Assembly: GCF_001429625.1 (NCBI RefSeq)
Contig: NZ_LMSU01000001.1
Coordinates: forward strand, 997,498 to 1,061,497
Direction of reading: 5' to 3'
From: Nocardioides sp. Soil805
GTDB taxonomy: Bacteria; Actinomycetota; Actinomycetes; Propionibacteriales; Nocardioidaceae
DNA: 64,000 nt
The notes below the pieces were generated by a model. It worked only from the letters and a program-made list of their open reading frames with translations. It made no database searches and was not told the origin of the DNA. The position numbers were made by a program, and so were the translations under genes. Numbering within the stretch: the stretch's first letter is position 1; every line of letters starts with the position of its first letter. Below, in pieces: positions 25,344 through 33,477 of the stretch.

Positions 25344-26402
25344 TCAGGCGAGGACGGTGTCGTGCTCCGAGCCCGGCACCGGGTCCGTCGCCACGCTCGG
25401 GGTGGGCTCGTAGAGCGCCTCCTCGTTCTCGGGCGTGATGCCTCGGCGGCGCTGCCAGGCCGCGACGTAGGCGACGAGGAACGGTGCCGTGAAGGCCGTG
25501 GTGACCACCGCCGCAGCGACCTGGGCCGTAGCGATGGCCTGGACGCCCAACAGGCTGGGGTCGATGCTCGCGACGGCCACCGGGGTGGCGATGGCGTTGC
25601 CGGCCGTGCTGGCCTCGCTCACCCCGGCCACCAGGTTGCGAGTCGGGCGGGGGTGCCGACGAACGACGTGCCAGGCGTAGAGCGCGAGCACCGCAGCACC
25701 ACCCGACAGCACGACCGTGGCGAGGCCGAGCAGGACGCCGACGAGGCCGGAGGTGGCGAGCACGGTGAAGTCGATGCCGGCACCCAGCGCGAAGGCGGCG
25801 AACGGGATGATCAGCTTCTCGCCCGGTGCGAGGAAGTCCCGCGCGATCGTGCTGGTGTTGCCGAGGACGAAGCCGAGGATCATGGGCAGAATCGCCGCGA
25901 GCAGCGCCATCATCGGGAAGTCGGCGAGGCCGGCGGCGCCCAGTGCCACCATCGTGAGAAACGGGCCGTCGTTGATGGACAGCATCGAGATGGCGCCCTT
26001 GTCGGTCTTGTTGCCGAACTGGCTGGTCAGCGCGACGTAGAGCGATCCGTTGGAGTTCGACATGGCGGCGATGACTGCCAGGGGCACCAGGCCCCAAAGG
26101 TTCCCGTCCGGGGTGAGGAAGGCGACGGCGAGTCCCGCAAGGACCGCGATGCCGTACTTGGCGATCAGCAGGACGAGGCCCTTCTCGACGGCCGGCAACG
26201 CTGCGCGCAACTGGATCTGGGCGCCGACGGAGAGGAAGAACAGGCCGATCAGCACCGGCGCTCCCTCCTTGAAGAGCGCCGTGGTGAAGCTGCCCACCAT
26301 GAGCAGGTCCGGGGCGATCGTGTTGACCACGGCGCCGAGGAAGAGGGGAACGACCATCAGTGCGCCGGGGATGCGTCCGATGGCGCGCAGCAGTGTGTCC
26401 AT
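25344..26402 (-). CDS. 2-keto-3-deoxygluconate permease family transporter
   Basis: 352 aa with about ten hydrophobic helices. It resembles KdgT: an IPGALMVVPLFLGAVVNT start, TALFKEGAPVLIGLFFLSVGAQI, AMSNSNGSLYVAL, and a late EASTAGNAIATPVAVASIDPS segment. KdgT imports keto-deoxy sugar acids by proton symport. It lies 102 bp downstream of benD on the same strand, so it may carry a different organic acid linked to aromatic use. The substrate is therefore uncertain. Confidence 0.85.
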   Translation of the reverse strand: MDTLLRAIGRIPGALMVVPLFLGAVVNTIAPDLLMVGSFTTALFKEGAPVLIGLFFLSVGAQIQLRAALPAVEKGLVLLIAKYGIAVLAGLAVAFLTPDGNLWGLVPLAVIAAMSNSNGSLYVALTSQFGNKTDKGAISMLSINDGPFLTMVALGAAGLADFPMMALLAAILPMILGFVLGNTSTIARDFLAPGEKLIIPFAAFALGAGIDFTVLATSGLVGVLLGLATVVLSGGAAVLALYAWHVVRRHPRPTRNLVAGVSEASTAGNAIATPVAVASIDPSLLGVQAIATAQVAAAVVTTAFTAPFLVAYVAAWQRRRGITPENEEALYEPTPSVATDPVPGSEHDTVLA

Positions 26403-26504
26403 GACATTTTCCTTCGGATGAGGGGACGCGCGACGTGCGCGGCCCGCGGGGGCGGTACGGGGAGTGGGAGGCCGGCGTTGCTCGGGCAGGCGACCGGGCA
26501 GTGA

Positions 26505-27287
26505 TCAGCCCTGGTCGCCGCCGCCGACCGGGAGCACGGTGCCGGTGATGTAGGAAGCCTCGTCGGAGGCGAGGAAGAGGATCGGGGCCGCCTGCTCCTC
26601 CAACGTCCCGTAGCGACCGAGGTGGGTGCTGGCGACCGTCTGTGCGACGATCTCGTCGTACCAGCCATGGTCCCGGGGCCCGAGATCACCGGTGTTGCGC
26701 GGAACCTGACGCTGCGGCGCCTCGGTGCCGCCCGGCGCGGTGGCGACGACACGCACGCCCTTGGGCGCCGCCTCGAAGGCGAGCGAGGCAGTGAGCGCGT
26801 TGACGCCTCCCTTAGCGGCCGCGTAGGGCACGCGGTTGATGCTGCGCGTGGCGATCGAGGAGACGTTGACGATCGTGCCGCGACGGCGCTCGACCATGTG
26901 GGGCAGAACTGCGCGGCAGCACCACAGCGTGGGATACAGGGACCGTGAGATCTCCTGCTCGATGGCTGCCGCGTCGTAGTGCTCGAAGGGGCGGGTCCAG
27001 ATCGTCCCGCCCACGTTGTTGATCCACACGTCGACCCGCCCGTACGCCGCGACCGCTGCACGGAGCAGGGACTGCGCTCCGTCGTAGGTCTCCAGGTCGC
27101 ACTCGTGCGCCAGCGCCGTGCCTCCGCTCCCGACGATCCGCTCGGCGACGTCCTTCACGAGAGGCGACCGGTCGCCGAGCACCACTCGAGCGCCCTCAGC
27201 CGCAGCCCGTGCACCGACGGCGGCGCCGATGCCTTGCGCCGACCCGGTGACCACGACGACCTTGTCGTCGAACCTGCCCTGGAACAT
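26505..27287 (-). CDS. benD: Benzoate diol dehydrogenase-like SDR (BenD)
   Basis: 260 aa short-chain dehydrogenase. The NAD site is TGSAQGIG, the catalytic Tyr-Lys are in VPYAAAKGG and the Ser in VNVSSIA. Segments NNVGGTIW-PFEHY, SLYPTLWCCRAVLP and APGGTEAPQRQVPRN closely follow BenD, which converts the benzoate cis-diol to catechol with loss of CO2. BenABC, the dioxygenase that makes that diol, is absent from this window. An AGGAGG ribosome binding site 7 nt upstream fixes the ATG at 27287. It is divergent from the catR-like gene. Confidence 0.88.
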   Translation of the reverse strand: MFQGRFDDKVVVVTGSAQGIGAAVGARAAAEGARVVLGDRSPLVKDVAERIVGSGGTALAHECDLETYDGAQSLLRAAVAAYGRVDVWINNVGGTIWTRPFEHYDAAAIEQEISRSLYPTLWCCRAVLPHMVERRRGTIVNVSSIATRSINRVPYAAAKGGVNALTASLAFEAAPKGVRVVATAPGGTEAPQRQVPRNTGDLGPRDHGWYDEIVAQTVASTHLGRYGTLEEQAAPILFLASDEASYITGTVLPVGGGDQG

Positions 27288-27314
27288 CTCCGAACCTCCT
27301 GGCCGTGCGAGGGG

Positions 27315-27330
27315 GGTGACGTCCGTCACC
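27315..27330. promoter_or_regulatory. Inverted repeat in the benD leader
   Basis: GGTGAC-GTCC-GTCACC, a perfect 6-bp inverted repeat with 4-bp spacer, 28 bp upstream of the benD start and just before its ribosome binding site. It may be an operator or an mRNA hairpin. Confidence 0.5.
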
Positions 27331-27432
27331 ATCGAGACCGCAGGCTGACACGGCGCTTCATCACAAGGGAAAGACCAATTGCCGATGATTCAGCGGCTCG
27401 GACGTCTCAATCCGTCACCGCAGGCAGCCGAC

Positions 27433-27491
27433 GCATTGATCGATTGCATTGATCAATGCGCGTCAGATCGGACCTTGTTCTCGATCAATAG
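27433..27491. promoter_or_regulatory. TTGATC-type half-site cluster between benD and the LysR gene
   Basis: A perfect 14-bp palindrome GCATTGATCAATGC (27446-27459) is preceded by a direct half-site GCATTGAT (27433-27440) and followed by an inverted GATCAAT at about 27483-27489. This A/T-rich patch stands out from the GC-rich surroundings and is a likely binding site for the divergently encoded LysR protein. Confidence 0.65.
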
Positions 27492-27554
27492 CCCGGCTTA
27501 CCGTGATGCGACCGAGCGTGACGCTCGCCACACGAGCTACAGGACAGGAGGGCG

Positions 27555-28481
27555 ATGATGGAGCTGCGGCACCTTCGCTACTTCGCCGCCGTCGCCGAGA
27601 CGCGCCACTTCGGTCGCGCGGCAGAGCAGCTGCACCTTGCCCAGCCGGCGCTCTCCCAGGCGATCCGCCAGATGGAGAAGGAGCTCGGGACGGCACTCTT
27701 CGTACGCACCACGCGCCACGTCAGCCTGACGCCGGCAGGCGAGTTCCTGCACGGCGAGGCCACCCGGGTGCTGGACGCGGTCGAGGACAGCGTGCGCGGC
27801 GTGCGCCGGATCGCGGAGGGCCAGCTCGGCCTGGTGCGCATCGGCTTCACCGGCACCGCGGCGTTCACACAGCTCCCCCGCATCGCCCGAGCCGTCAAGC
27901 GCGACCTTCCGGGCATCGCGCTGGAGATCCACGCCGACCTGCTGACCCCCACCCAGACGACCCGACTCCTCGACGGCAGCCTCGACATCGGGGTGCTGCG
28001 CCCGCCCACCTCGGACGGCGAGGACCTCACCCTGCGGACCATCGAGGTCGAGACGCTCATCCTCGCCGCACCTGCCGATCACGTGCTGGCGAGCCAGGAG
28101 GTCGTGTCGATGGCTGACCTCCGCCATGAGGACTTCATCCTCTTCTCCGACTCCCACTCTGCGGTCAACGACGCGGTGGTGCGCAGCTGCTCCGAGGCCG
28201 GATTCGCACCCCGCAAGGAGCACGGCGCTCCTGGCACGGCCGCGCTGCTGGCCCTGGTCGCGGCCGGCCTCGGGGTCGCGCTCGTGCCCTCGTCCGTGCG
28301 TGCGGCGCCCTTGGCAGGCGTCGCCTTCCGCGACGTCGTGGGCAGCGCCACCGTCGAGCTCGCCTGCGCCTGGCGCGCGGATGCCGACTCCGCCGTCATA
28401 CGCGCAGTCCTCGGCTGCTTGGGATCAGCAGGCATCTTCGCCGACGCGTCCGCCACCGATCAGCCCGAAGAGGCCCACTGA
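27555..28481 (+). CDS. LysR-family regulator of the cat genes (CatR/BenM-like)
   Basis: 308 aa. Its DNA-binding region (LRHLRYFAAVAETRHFGRAAEQLHLAQPALSQAIRQMEKELG) and effector domain place it with CatR/BenM-type activators that sense cis,cis-muconate or benzoate. Its stop overlaps the catB start (TGATG), so it is the first gene of catBAC as well as divergent from benD. A GGAGG ribosome binding site precedes two tandem ATG codons at 27555 and 27558. Confidence 0.9.
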   Translation: MMELRHLRYFAAVAETRHFGRAAEQLHLAQPALSQAIRQMEKELGTALFVRTTRHVSLTPAGEFLHGEATRVLDAVEDSVRGVRRIAEGQLGLVRIGFTGTAAFTQLPRIARAVKRDLPGIALEIHADLLTPTQTTRLLDGSLDIGVLRPPTSDGEDLTLRTIEVETLILAAPADHVLASQEVVSMADLRHEDFILFSDSHSAVNDAVVRSCSEAGFAPRKEHGAPGTAALLALVAAGLGVALVPSSVRAAPLAGVAFRDVVGSATVELACAWRADADSAVIRAVLGCLGSAGIFADASATDQPEEAH

Positions 28482-29581
28482 TGAAGATCACCCGCGTGGA
28501 GGCCATCCCCTTCGCCATCCCCTACGCCAAGCCACTCAAGTTCGCCAGCGGGGAGGTGCACGTCGCCGAGCACGTCCTGCTGCGCGTCACCACCAACGAG
28601 GGCGTCGTGGGGGTCGCGGAGGCGCCCCCGCGCCCCTTCACCTATGGCGAGACGCAGGCTGGCATCGTCGCCGTGGTCGACGGCATCTTCGCGCCCCAGG
28701 TCACCGGGCTCGACCTGATGGACCGCGAGCAGATCCATGCCCGTCTCTCCCGCACGATCGGCAACCCCACTGCCAAGTCGGCCCTGGACATGGCGATCTG
28801 GGACGCACTGGGCCAGTCGCTCGGCTACAGCGTCACCGACCTGCTCGGCGGCTACACCGACCGCATGCGGGTCAGCCACATGCTCGGCTTCGACGATCCG
28901 GCCGCCATGGTCGCCGAGGCGGAGCGGATGCGCGACACCTACGGCATCACCACCTTCAAGGTGAAGGTCGGCCGCCGACCGCACACCCTCGACACCGCCG
29001 TTGTTCGCGCCCTGCGCGAGGGCCTGGGCGACGGGGTCGAGCTGTACGTCGACGCCAACCGCGGCTGGTCGGCCTCCGAGTCCGCCCGGGCGATGCGGGA
29101 GATGGCCGACCTCGGACTCACCTTCGCCGAGGAGCTCTGCCCGGCCGACGACGTGGTCGGCCGACGCTGGCTCGTCCAGCAGCTCGACGTGCCCTTCATC
29201 GCCGACGAGTCGGTCGCCACTCCGGCCGAGGTGACCCGGGAGATCCTCGGCGGATCGGCGAACGCCGCCAGCATCAAGACCGCGCGCACCGGCTTCACGA
29301 CGAGCCGGCGCGTGCACCACCTGGCCGAGGGCCTGGGCATCGAGGTCGTCATGGGCAACCAGATCGACGGGCAGCTCGGGTCGCTGTGCTCGCTCGCGTT
29401 CGGCGCTGCCTTCGAGCTGACCTCGCGTCGCGCCGGCGAGCTCTCCAACTTCCTCGACATGAGCGACGACCTGCTCGCCGAGCCCCTCGAGATCCACGGC
29501 GGCGAGCTCGTCGTCCGGCCCGGTCCCGGCCTCGGTGCCGTCCTCGACCCGGACAAGCTCGCGCACTACCGCCAGGACTGA
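28481..29581 (+). CDS. catB: Muconate cycloisomerase
   Basis: 366 aa enolase-superfamily enzyme that converts cis,cis-muconate to muconolactone. The catalytic residues sit as in known enzymes: Lys160/Lys162 in FKVKVG, metal ligands Asp191 (DANRGW), Glu217 or Glu218 and Asp242 (ADES), and Lys266 at the other face. The length is normal. It is translationally coupled to the LysR gene upstream and followed by catA and catC. Other muconate-lactonising or N-acyl-amino-acid racemase subgroups are unlikely given the neighbours. Confidence 0.95.
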   Translation: MKITRVEAIPFAIPYAKPLKFASGEVHVAEHVLLRVTTNEGVVGVAEAPPRPFTYGETQAGIVAVVDGIFAPQVTGLDLMDREQIHARLSRTIGNPTAKSALDMAIWDALGQSLGYSVTDLLGGYTDRMRVSHMLGFDDPAAMVAEAERMRDTYGITTFKVKVGRRPHTLDTAVVRALREGLGDGVELYVDANRGWSASESARAMREMADLGLTFAEELCPADDVVGRRWLVQQLDVPFIADESVATPAEVTREILGGSANAASIKTARTGFTTSRRVHHLAEGLGIEVVMGNQIDGQLGSLCSLAFGAAFELTSRRAGELSNFLDMSDDLLAEPLEIHGGELVVRPGPGLGAVLDPDKLAHYRQD

Positions 29582-29635
29582 CCCACCAACCACCCGTGCA
29601 GCACCCGCACACCACCCCACCAAAGGAGCACCGCC

Positions 29636-30505
29636 ATGAGCAGCACCACGCACGAGACCGACGCCGCCTCGGCAGCCGCATCCGGCGCCAGCGCCACCGA
29701 GCGCTTCCACGCCGACAAGTCTCCGTACGACGCTGTCAAGGACGTCCCGGCCGAGCGCGTCGACACGCTGGCCCGCGAGGTCCTCGACGCCGTCCACGCG
29801 ACCGTTCGCAAGCACAAGGTGACCTACGACGAGTTCAATGCCCTCAAGGCGTGGATGATCGACGTGGGCCAGGACGGCGAGTGGCCGCTGTTCCTCGACG
29901 TGTGGCTCGAGCACGTCGTCGAGGAGGTCAACACCGAGCACCGCGAGGGCAACAAGGGCTCGATCGAGGGCCCCTACTACGTGCCGAACGCCCCCGAGCA
30001 GGGCGCCCGCGGCACCATCCCCATGCGCGAGGGCGAGGGAGGCACCCCGCTCACGTGGACCGGCCGGGTCACCTCCACCGACGGCTCGACCCTGGGCGGA
30101 GCCAGGGTCGAGCTGTGGCACGCCGACTCCGACGGCTTCTACTCCCAGTTCGCGCCCGGCATCCCGGAGTGGAACCTGCGCGGCACCTTCACCACCGCGC
30201 AGGACGGGTCCTTCGAGATCCACACGGTGCAGCCCGCGCCCTACCAGATCCCCACCGACGGCTCGTGCGGAAGGCTGATCGCCGCCGCCGGGTGGCACGC
30301 CTGGCGTCCCGCGCACCTGCACGTCAAGGTGTCCGCACCCGGCCACGAGCTGCTCACCGCACAGCTCTACTTCCCCGGCGACGAGCACAACGACGATGAC
30401 ATCGCCTCAGCGGTGAAGCCCGAGCTGGTCCTCGACCCGCAAGCGCAGCCCGACGGCTCCGCCATCGTGGAGTACGCCTTCGTGCTCGACCGCGCCAAGG
30501 CCTGA
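29636..30505 (+). CDS. catA: Catechol 1,2-dioxygenase
   Basis: 289 aa intradiol dioxygenase that cleaves catechol to cis,cis-muconate. The N-terminal helical dimerisation region (residues ~25-115) is followed by the catalytic beta-sandwich starting EGPYYVPNAP. The Fe(III) ligands by position are Tyr169 (DGFYS), Tyr203 (APYQIP), His227 and His229 (PAHLHV). An AAAGGAG ribosome binding site lies 8 nt before the ATG. It is second in the catBAC order. Confidence 0.96.
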   Translation: MSSTTHETDAASAAASGASATERFHADKSPYDAVKDVPAERVDTLAREVLDAVHATVRKHKVTYDEFNALKAWMIDVGQDGEWPLFLDVWLEHVVEEVNTEHREGNKGSIEGPYYVPNAPEQGARGTIPMREGEGGTPLTWTGRVTSTDGSTLGGARVELWHADSDGFYSQFAPGIPEWNLRGTFTTAQDGSFEIHTVQPAPYQIPTDGSCGRLIAAAGWHAWRPAHLHVKVSAPGHELLTAQLYFPGDEHNDDDIASAVKPELVLDPQAQPDGSAIVEYAFVLDRAKA

Positions 30506-30511
30506 GCGGGC

Positions 30512-30793
30512 GTGCTCTACCACGTGCGGATGGACGTCCGGATCCCGCTCGACATGGACCCTGGGGTCAAGGCTGACCTCGTGGCCCGCGAGAAGGCCTA
30601 CGCCCAGGACGTCCAGCACTCGGGGCGCTGGCCCCACCTGTGGCGGGTCGTGGGCGAGTACGCCAACGTGTCGATCTTCGACGTCGAGTCCAACGACGCC
30701 CTGCACGACCTGCTGACCGGGCTGCCGCTGTTCCCCTACATGGACATCGCGGTGACCCCGCTGGCCGCGCACCCGAGCGACATCAACGCCTGA
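30512..30793 (+). CDS. catC: Muconolactone delta-isomerase
   Basis: 93 aa, the normal size for the ferredoxin-like-fold enzyme that converts muconolactone to beta-ketoadipate enol-lactone, the substrate of PcaD. Family features are the start LYHVRMDVRIP, the GRWPHLWRVVGEYANVSIFDV segment and the end LPLFPYMDIAVTPLAAHPS. GTG start 6 bp after the catA stop; no separate promoter is visible. Confidence 0.95.
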   Translation: MLYHVRMDVRIPLDMDPGVKADLVAREKAYAQDVQHSGRWPHLWRVVGEYANVSIFDVESNDALHDLLTGLPLFPYMDIAVTPLAAHPSDINA

Positions 30794-30843
30794 CTCGGCG
30801 ACACCGGTCGACGCAGCGCCGCCGGCCGCGCCGGGTCAGCGCC

Positions 30844-31137
30844 TCAGGACCGGTGGTCGGCGCCGTCGTCGGGGCGCGGGGTGCGCTCGTCGCGCTCGGC
30901 GGCCGCCTCGGCCTCGGCACGCGCCCGGGCCTCCGCGGCCCGGTCGACCGGCTCGTCGCCGTACAGGCCGGCGTCCTTGGCAGCCTGGGCCTTGCGCAGC
31001 TGCTTGACCAGGCTGAAGCCGAGCACGGCGACCGCGACCGCCAGCAGCAGGAAGATGATCAGCGCCGTCCAGCCGGCCTTCACGTCCTCCGGCTCGGGGG
31101 TCTTGTCGGTCAGGGTGATCAGCAGCAGATCGAGCAT
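30844..31137 (-). CDS. Small single-pass membrane protein
   Basis: 97 aa of unknown function: a short external N-terminus, one transmembrane helix (WTALIIFLLLAVAVAVLGFSLV, residues ~23-44), then a highly charged Ala/Arg/Glu-rich cytoplasmic tail (AEARARAEAEAAAERDER) likely to be helical. It lies downstream of mca on the same strand, as such small proteins commonly do, and is convergent with catC. Confidence 0.75.
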   Translation of the reverse strand: MLDLLLITLTDKTPEPEDVKAGWTALIIFLLLAVAVAVLGFSLVKQLRKAQAAKDAGLYGDEPVDRAAEARARAEAEAAAERDERTPRPDDGADHRS

Positions 31138-31197
31138 GTCCCCAGTATCCGTCAGGTCCCTGACGGCAGTGTCATCAGGGCCGCGACGGCGGGGTCG

Positions 31198-32169
31198 TCA
31201 GGGGCGCACGTCCGGGGTGATCCCGGCGAACAGGTCGTCCTCCGGGGTCGCTGAGTCGACGTGGCTCACCACGAGCTCGTAGTCCTCGGTGGGCCACGTG
31301 TGCTGCTGGATCTCGCGCGGGATGGCGAACCAGAAGCCGTCCGGGTCGATCTGGGTGGCGTGCGCCAGCAGGGCCTGGTCGCGCACCCCGAAGTACTCCC
31401 CGCACGGCACGCGGGTCGTGATCCGGTTGTCCCAGTCGTGGTCGCGCTCCCAGGTGGCCAGGCGCTCGGTGTACGGCGACTCCAGGTCGTGGGCGAGCAT
31501 CGCCTCGTGCAGGGCGTTGATCTTCGCCCAGCTCCAGCCGTGGTGGTAGTAGAGCTTGGAGGGCTGCCACGGCTCCCCCGCGTCGGGGTAGCGCTCGGGG
31601 TCGCCGGCCGCCTCGAAGGCCGCGACGCTCACCAGGTGGCACTGGATGTGGTCGGGGTGCGGGTAGCCGCCGTTCTCGTCGTACGTCGTGACGACGTGCG
31701 GGCGGAACGAGCGGATCAGGCGCACCAGCCGCTCGGCGGCCTCCTCGACGGGCACCAGCGCGAAGCAGCCCTCGGGCAGCGGCGGCTTGGGGTCGCCCTC
31801 GGGCCAGCCCGAGTCGACGAAGCCCAGCCAGTCCTGGCGGATCCCCAGGATGTCGCGGGCCCGCTCCATCTCCTGCCGACGCACCTCGGTGATGTTCTCC
31901 AGGATGTCGGGCCGCTCCATCTTGGGGTTGAGGATCGAGCCCCGCTCGCCCCCGGTGCAGGTCGCCACGTGGACGTCGACGCCCTCCGCGACGTACTTCG
32001 CCGTCGACGCGGCGCCCTTGCTCGACTCGTCGTCGGGGTGGGCGTGCACGTGCATGAGACGCAGCCCGGCGCGCGGGCCACGGCCGGCCGCGGGCGCGAC
32101 CTCGGACCTGAGGTCGGGGGCCCCGTCGAAGGTGCTGCGGGCGGTGCTGGTGGAGGTCTCCTGCGACAT
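31198..32169 (-). CDS. mca: Mycothiol S-conjugate amidase
   Basis: 323 aa LmbE/PIG-L zinc enzyme. It cleaves mycothiol S-conjugates to glucosamine-inositol and a mercapturic acid that is exported, detoxifying electrophiles. The zinc motif HAHPDDESSKG has AHPDDE at residues 43-48, and the third ligand His is in YPHPDHIQ. The length and the insert LNPKMERPDILENITEVRRQEM separate it from MshB. Its leaderless promoter (-10 TAGGCT) overlaps that of the divergent DUF4307 gene. Confidence 0.95.
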   Translation of the reverse strand: MSQETSTSTARSTFDGAPDLRSEVAPAAGRGPRAGLRLMHVHAHPDDESSKGAASTAKYVAEGVDVHVATCTGGERGSILNPKMERPDILENITEVRRQEMERARDILGIRQDWLGFVDSGWPEGDPKPPLPEGCFALVPVEEAAERLVRLIRSFRPHVVTTYDENGGYPHPDHIQCHLVSVAAFEAAGDPERYPDAGEPWQPSKLYYHHGWSWAKINALHEAMLAHDLESPYTERLATWERDHDWDNRITTRVPCGEYFGVRDQALLAHATQIDPDGFWFAIPREIQQHTWPTEDYELVVSHVDSATPEDDLFAGITPDVRP

Positions 32170-32175
32170 GGTTGG

Positions 32176-32192
32176 AGCCTAGTTCCTAGGCT
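32176..32192. promoter_or_regulatory. Symmetric divergent promoters of mca and DUF4307
   Basis: AGCCTAG-TTC-CTAGGCT is a perfect palindrome. Read outward on each strand it supplies a -10 TAGGCT, each 6 nt from its start codon (GTG at 32199, ATG at 32169). The two -10 elements are only 5 bp apart, so the promoters must compete for RNA polymerase. Confidence 0.7.
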
Positions 32193-32198
32193 GGGGGC

Positions 32199-32603
32199 GT
32201 GAACGCACCACCGCCGACCACCGACCTCGCCGAACGGTACGGCGCGCCCGCGCCCTGGCGGCGTACCGCGCTGGTCACGGGGATCGCCGTGCTGGCCGTC
32301 GTGTTCGTCGGCTGGGTGGCCTGGGCGGCGTGGTCGCACGGCACCCCGACGGTCGAGTCCGAGCTCGCCGCCTACGACGTGACCGGCGAGCACGCGGCCA
32401 CCGCCGTCGTCGAGGTGTCGGTGGACGACGACGCGGACGCCAGCTGCCGGGTGCGGGCACTCGCCGAGGACCACAGCATCGTCGGGGAGCTCGCGTTCAC
32501 CCCCACCGACGGCCGCAACGACGTCGAGGTGCGCACCGAGCGACGGGCCACCAGCGTCGAGCTGATCGGCTGCACGACGCCCGACCAGCAGCGCCCCCGC
32601 TGA
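32199..32603 (+). CDS. DUF4307 membrane protein
   Basis: 134 aa. A short N-terminus (DLAERYGAPAPWRR) leads to one transmembrane helix (ALVTGIAVLAVVFVGWVAWAAW) and an extracytoplasmic immunoglobulin-like beta domain (residues ~55-130) with two Cys residues (SCRVRA, IGCTTP) placed to form a disulfide. The family is widespread in actinobacteria next to mca and greA, as here; the role is unknown. Confidence 0.88.
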   Translation: MNAPPPTTDLAERYGAPAPWRRTALVTGIAVLAVVFVGWVAWAAWSHGTPTVESELAAYDVTGEHAATAVVEVSVDDDADASCRVRALAEDHSIVGELAFTPTDGRNDVEVRTERRATSVELIGCTTPDQQRPR

Positions 32604-32844
32604 CCCCTCACCTTCCCCCGGGGTGTGCGCTCGACCTGCACGGGCCCGCATCAGTTGCTACTGTGGTCTGACTGCTCTACCGGCAGCGCCGGCCCGTCGT
32701 CGGCCGCGAGCGCCCGGGACGACCGCAGACCATCACCACCGCCACCCACGTCGGGTGCGGATCGTCGCACCCACCACTGTTCTTCAGGCCGACACCGCAG
32801 AGATCGACACCGAAGGCAGATCGACACCGTAGGAGTACACCGAC

Positions 32845-33342
32845 ATGACCCAGGACGCCGGCACCATCTGGCTCACGCAGGACGCCTTCGACAAGCTCCA
32901 GGCCGAGCTCGAGGACCTCAAGGGTCCCCGCCGCCAGGAGATCATCGAGAAGATCTCGGCCGCTCGCGACGAGGGCGACCTCAAGGAGAACAGCGGCTAC
33001 CACGCCGCCAAGGACGAGCAGGGCAAGCAGGAGGCCCGCATCCGCCAGCTCGAGGACATGCTGCGTCGCGCCGAGGTCGGCGAGACGCCGCCCAACGACG
33101 GCATCGTCGAGCCCGGCATGGTCGTCACCGTCCGCCTGACCGACTTCGACGAGGAGGAGAAGTTCCTCCTCGGCGCCCGCGAGAACCTCGCGGAGGGCGA
33201 CAAGCTGGACGTCTACTCCCCGCAGTCCGCGATGGGTGCCGCGATCAACGGCAAGTCCAAGGGCGAGAGCGTCACCTACGAGGCCCCCAACGGCAAGGCC
33301 GTCACGGTCGAGATCCTCGACGCGGAGCCCTACCGCTCCTGA
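32845..33342 (+). CDS. greA: Transcription elongation factor GreA
   Basis: 165 aa. The N-terminal coiled coil starts IWLTQDAFDKLQAELEDLKGPRRQEI and the tip holds the acidic pair in ARDEGDLKENSGYHAAKDEQ, which reaches the RNA polymerase active site to stimulate cleavage of backtracked RNA. The C-terminal FKBP-like domain ends SVTYEAPNGKAVTVEILDAEP. The 241-bp upstream region contains no other gene. GGAG lies 10 nt before the ATG. Confidence 0.96.
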   Translation: MTQDAGTIWLTQDAFDKLQAELEDLKGPRRQEIIEKISAARDEGDLKENSGYHAAKDEQGKQEARIRQLEDMLRRAEVGETPPNDGIVEPGMVVTVRLTDFDEEEKFLLGARENLAEGDKLDVYSPQSAMGAAINGKSKGESVTYEAPNGKAVTVEILDAEPYRS

Positions 33343-33395
33343 CCGCCACGACGGGCCGCCCGCGCGCGCCCGTCGTACCCCCAGCAGTGACCAGC

Positions 33396-33432
33396 CACGA
33401 GGCCGGTCGGGCCCGGCCCGACCGGCCTCGTG
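33396..33432. terminator. Bidirectional terminator between greA and ilvA
   Basis: Arms 33396-33413 and 33415-33432 are perfectly complementary over 18 bp around a single central base, so in RNA the innermost pairs open to leave a small loop. A smaller hairpin (CGACGGGC/GCCCGTCG, 33349-33375) comes first after the greA stop. Confidence 0.85.
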
Positions 33433-33477
33433 CCGTCTCCGGCGGACGCGCTGCAGCGGGACGCCCGGGCAGGGCCG

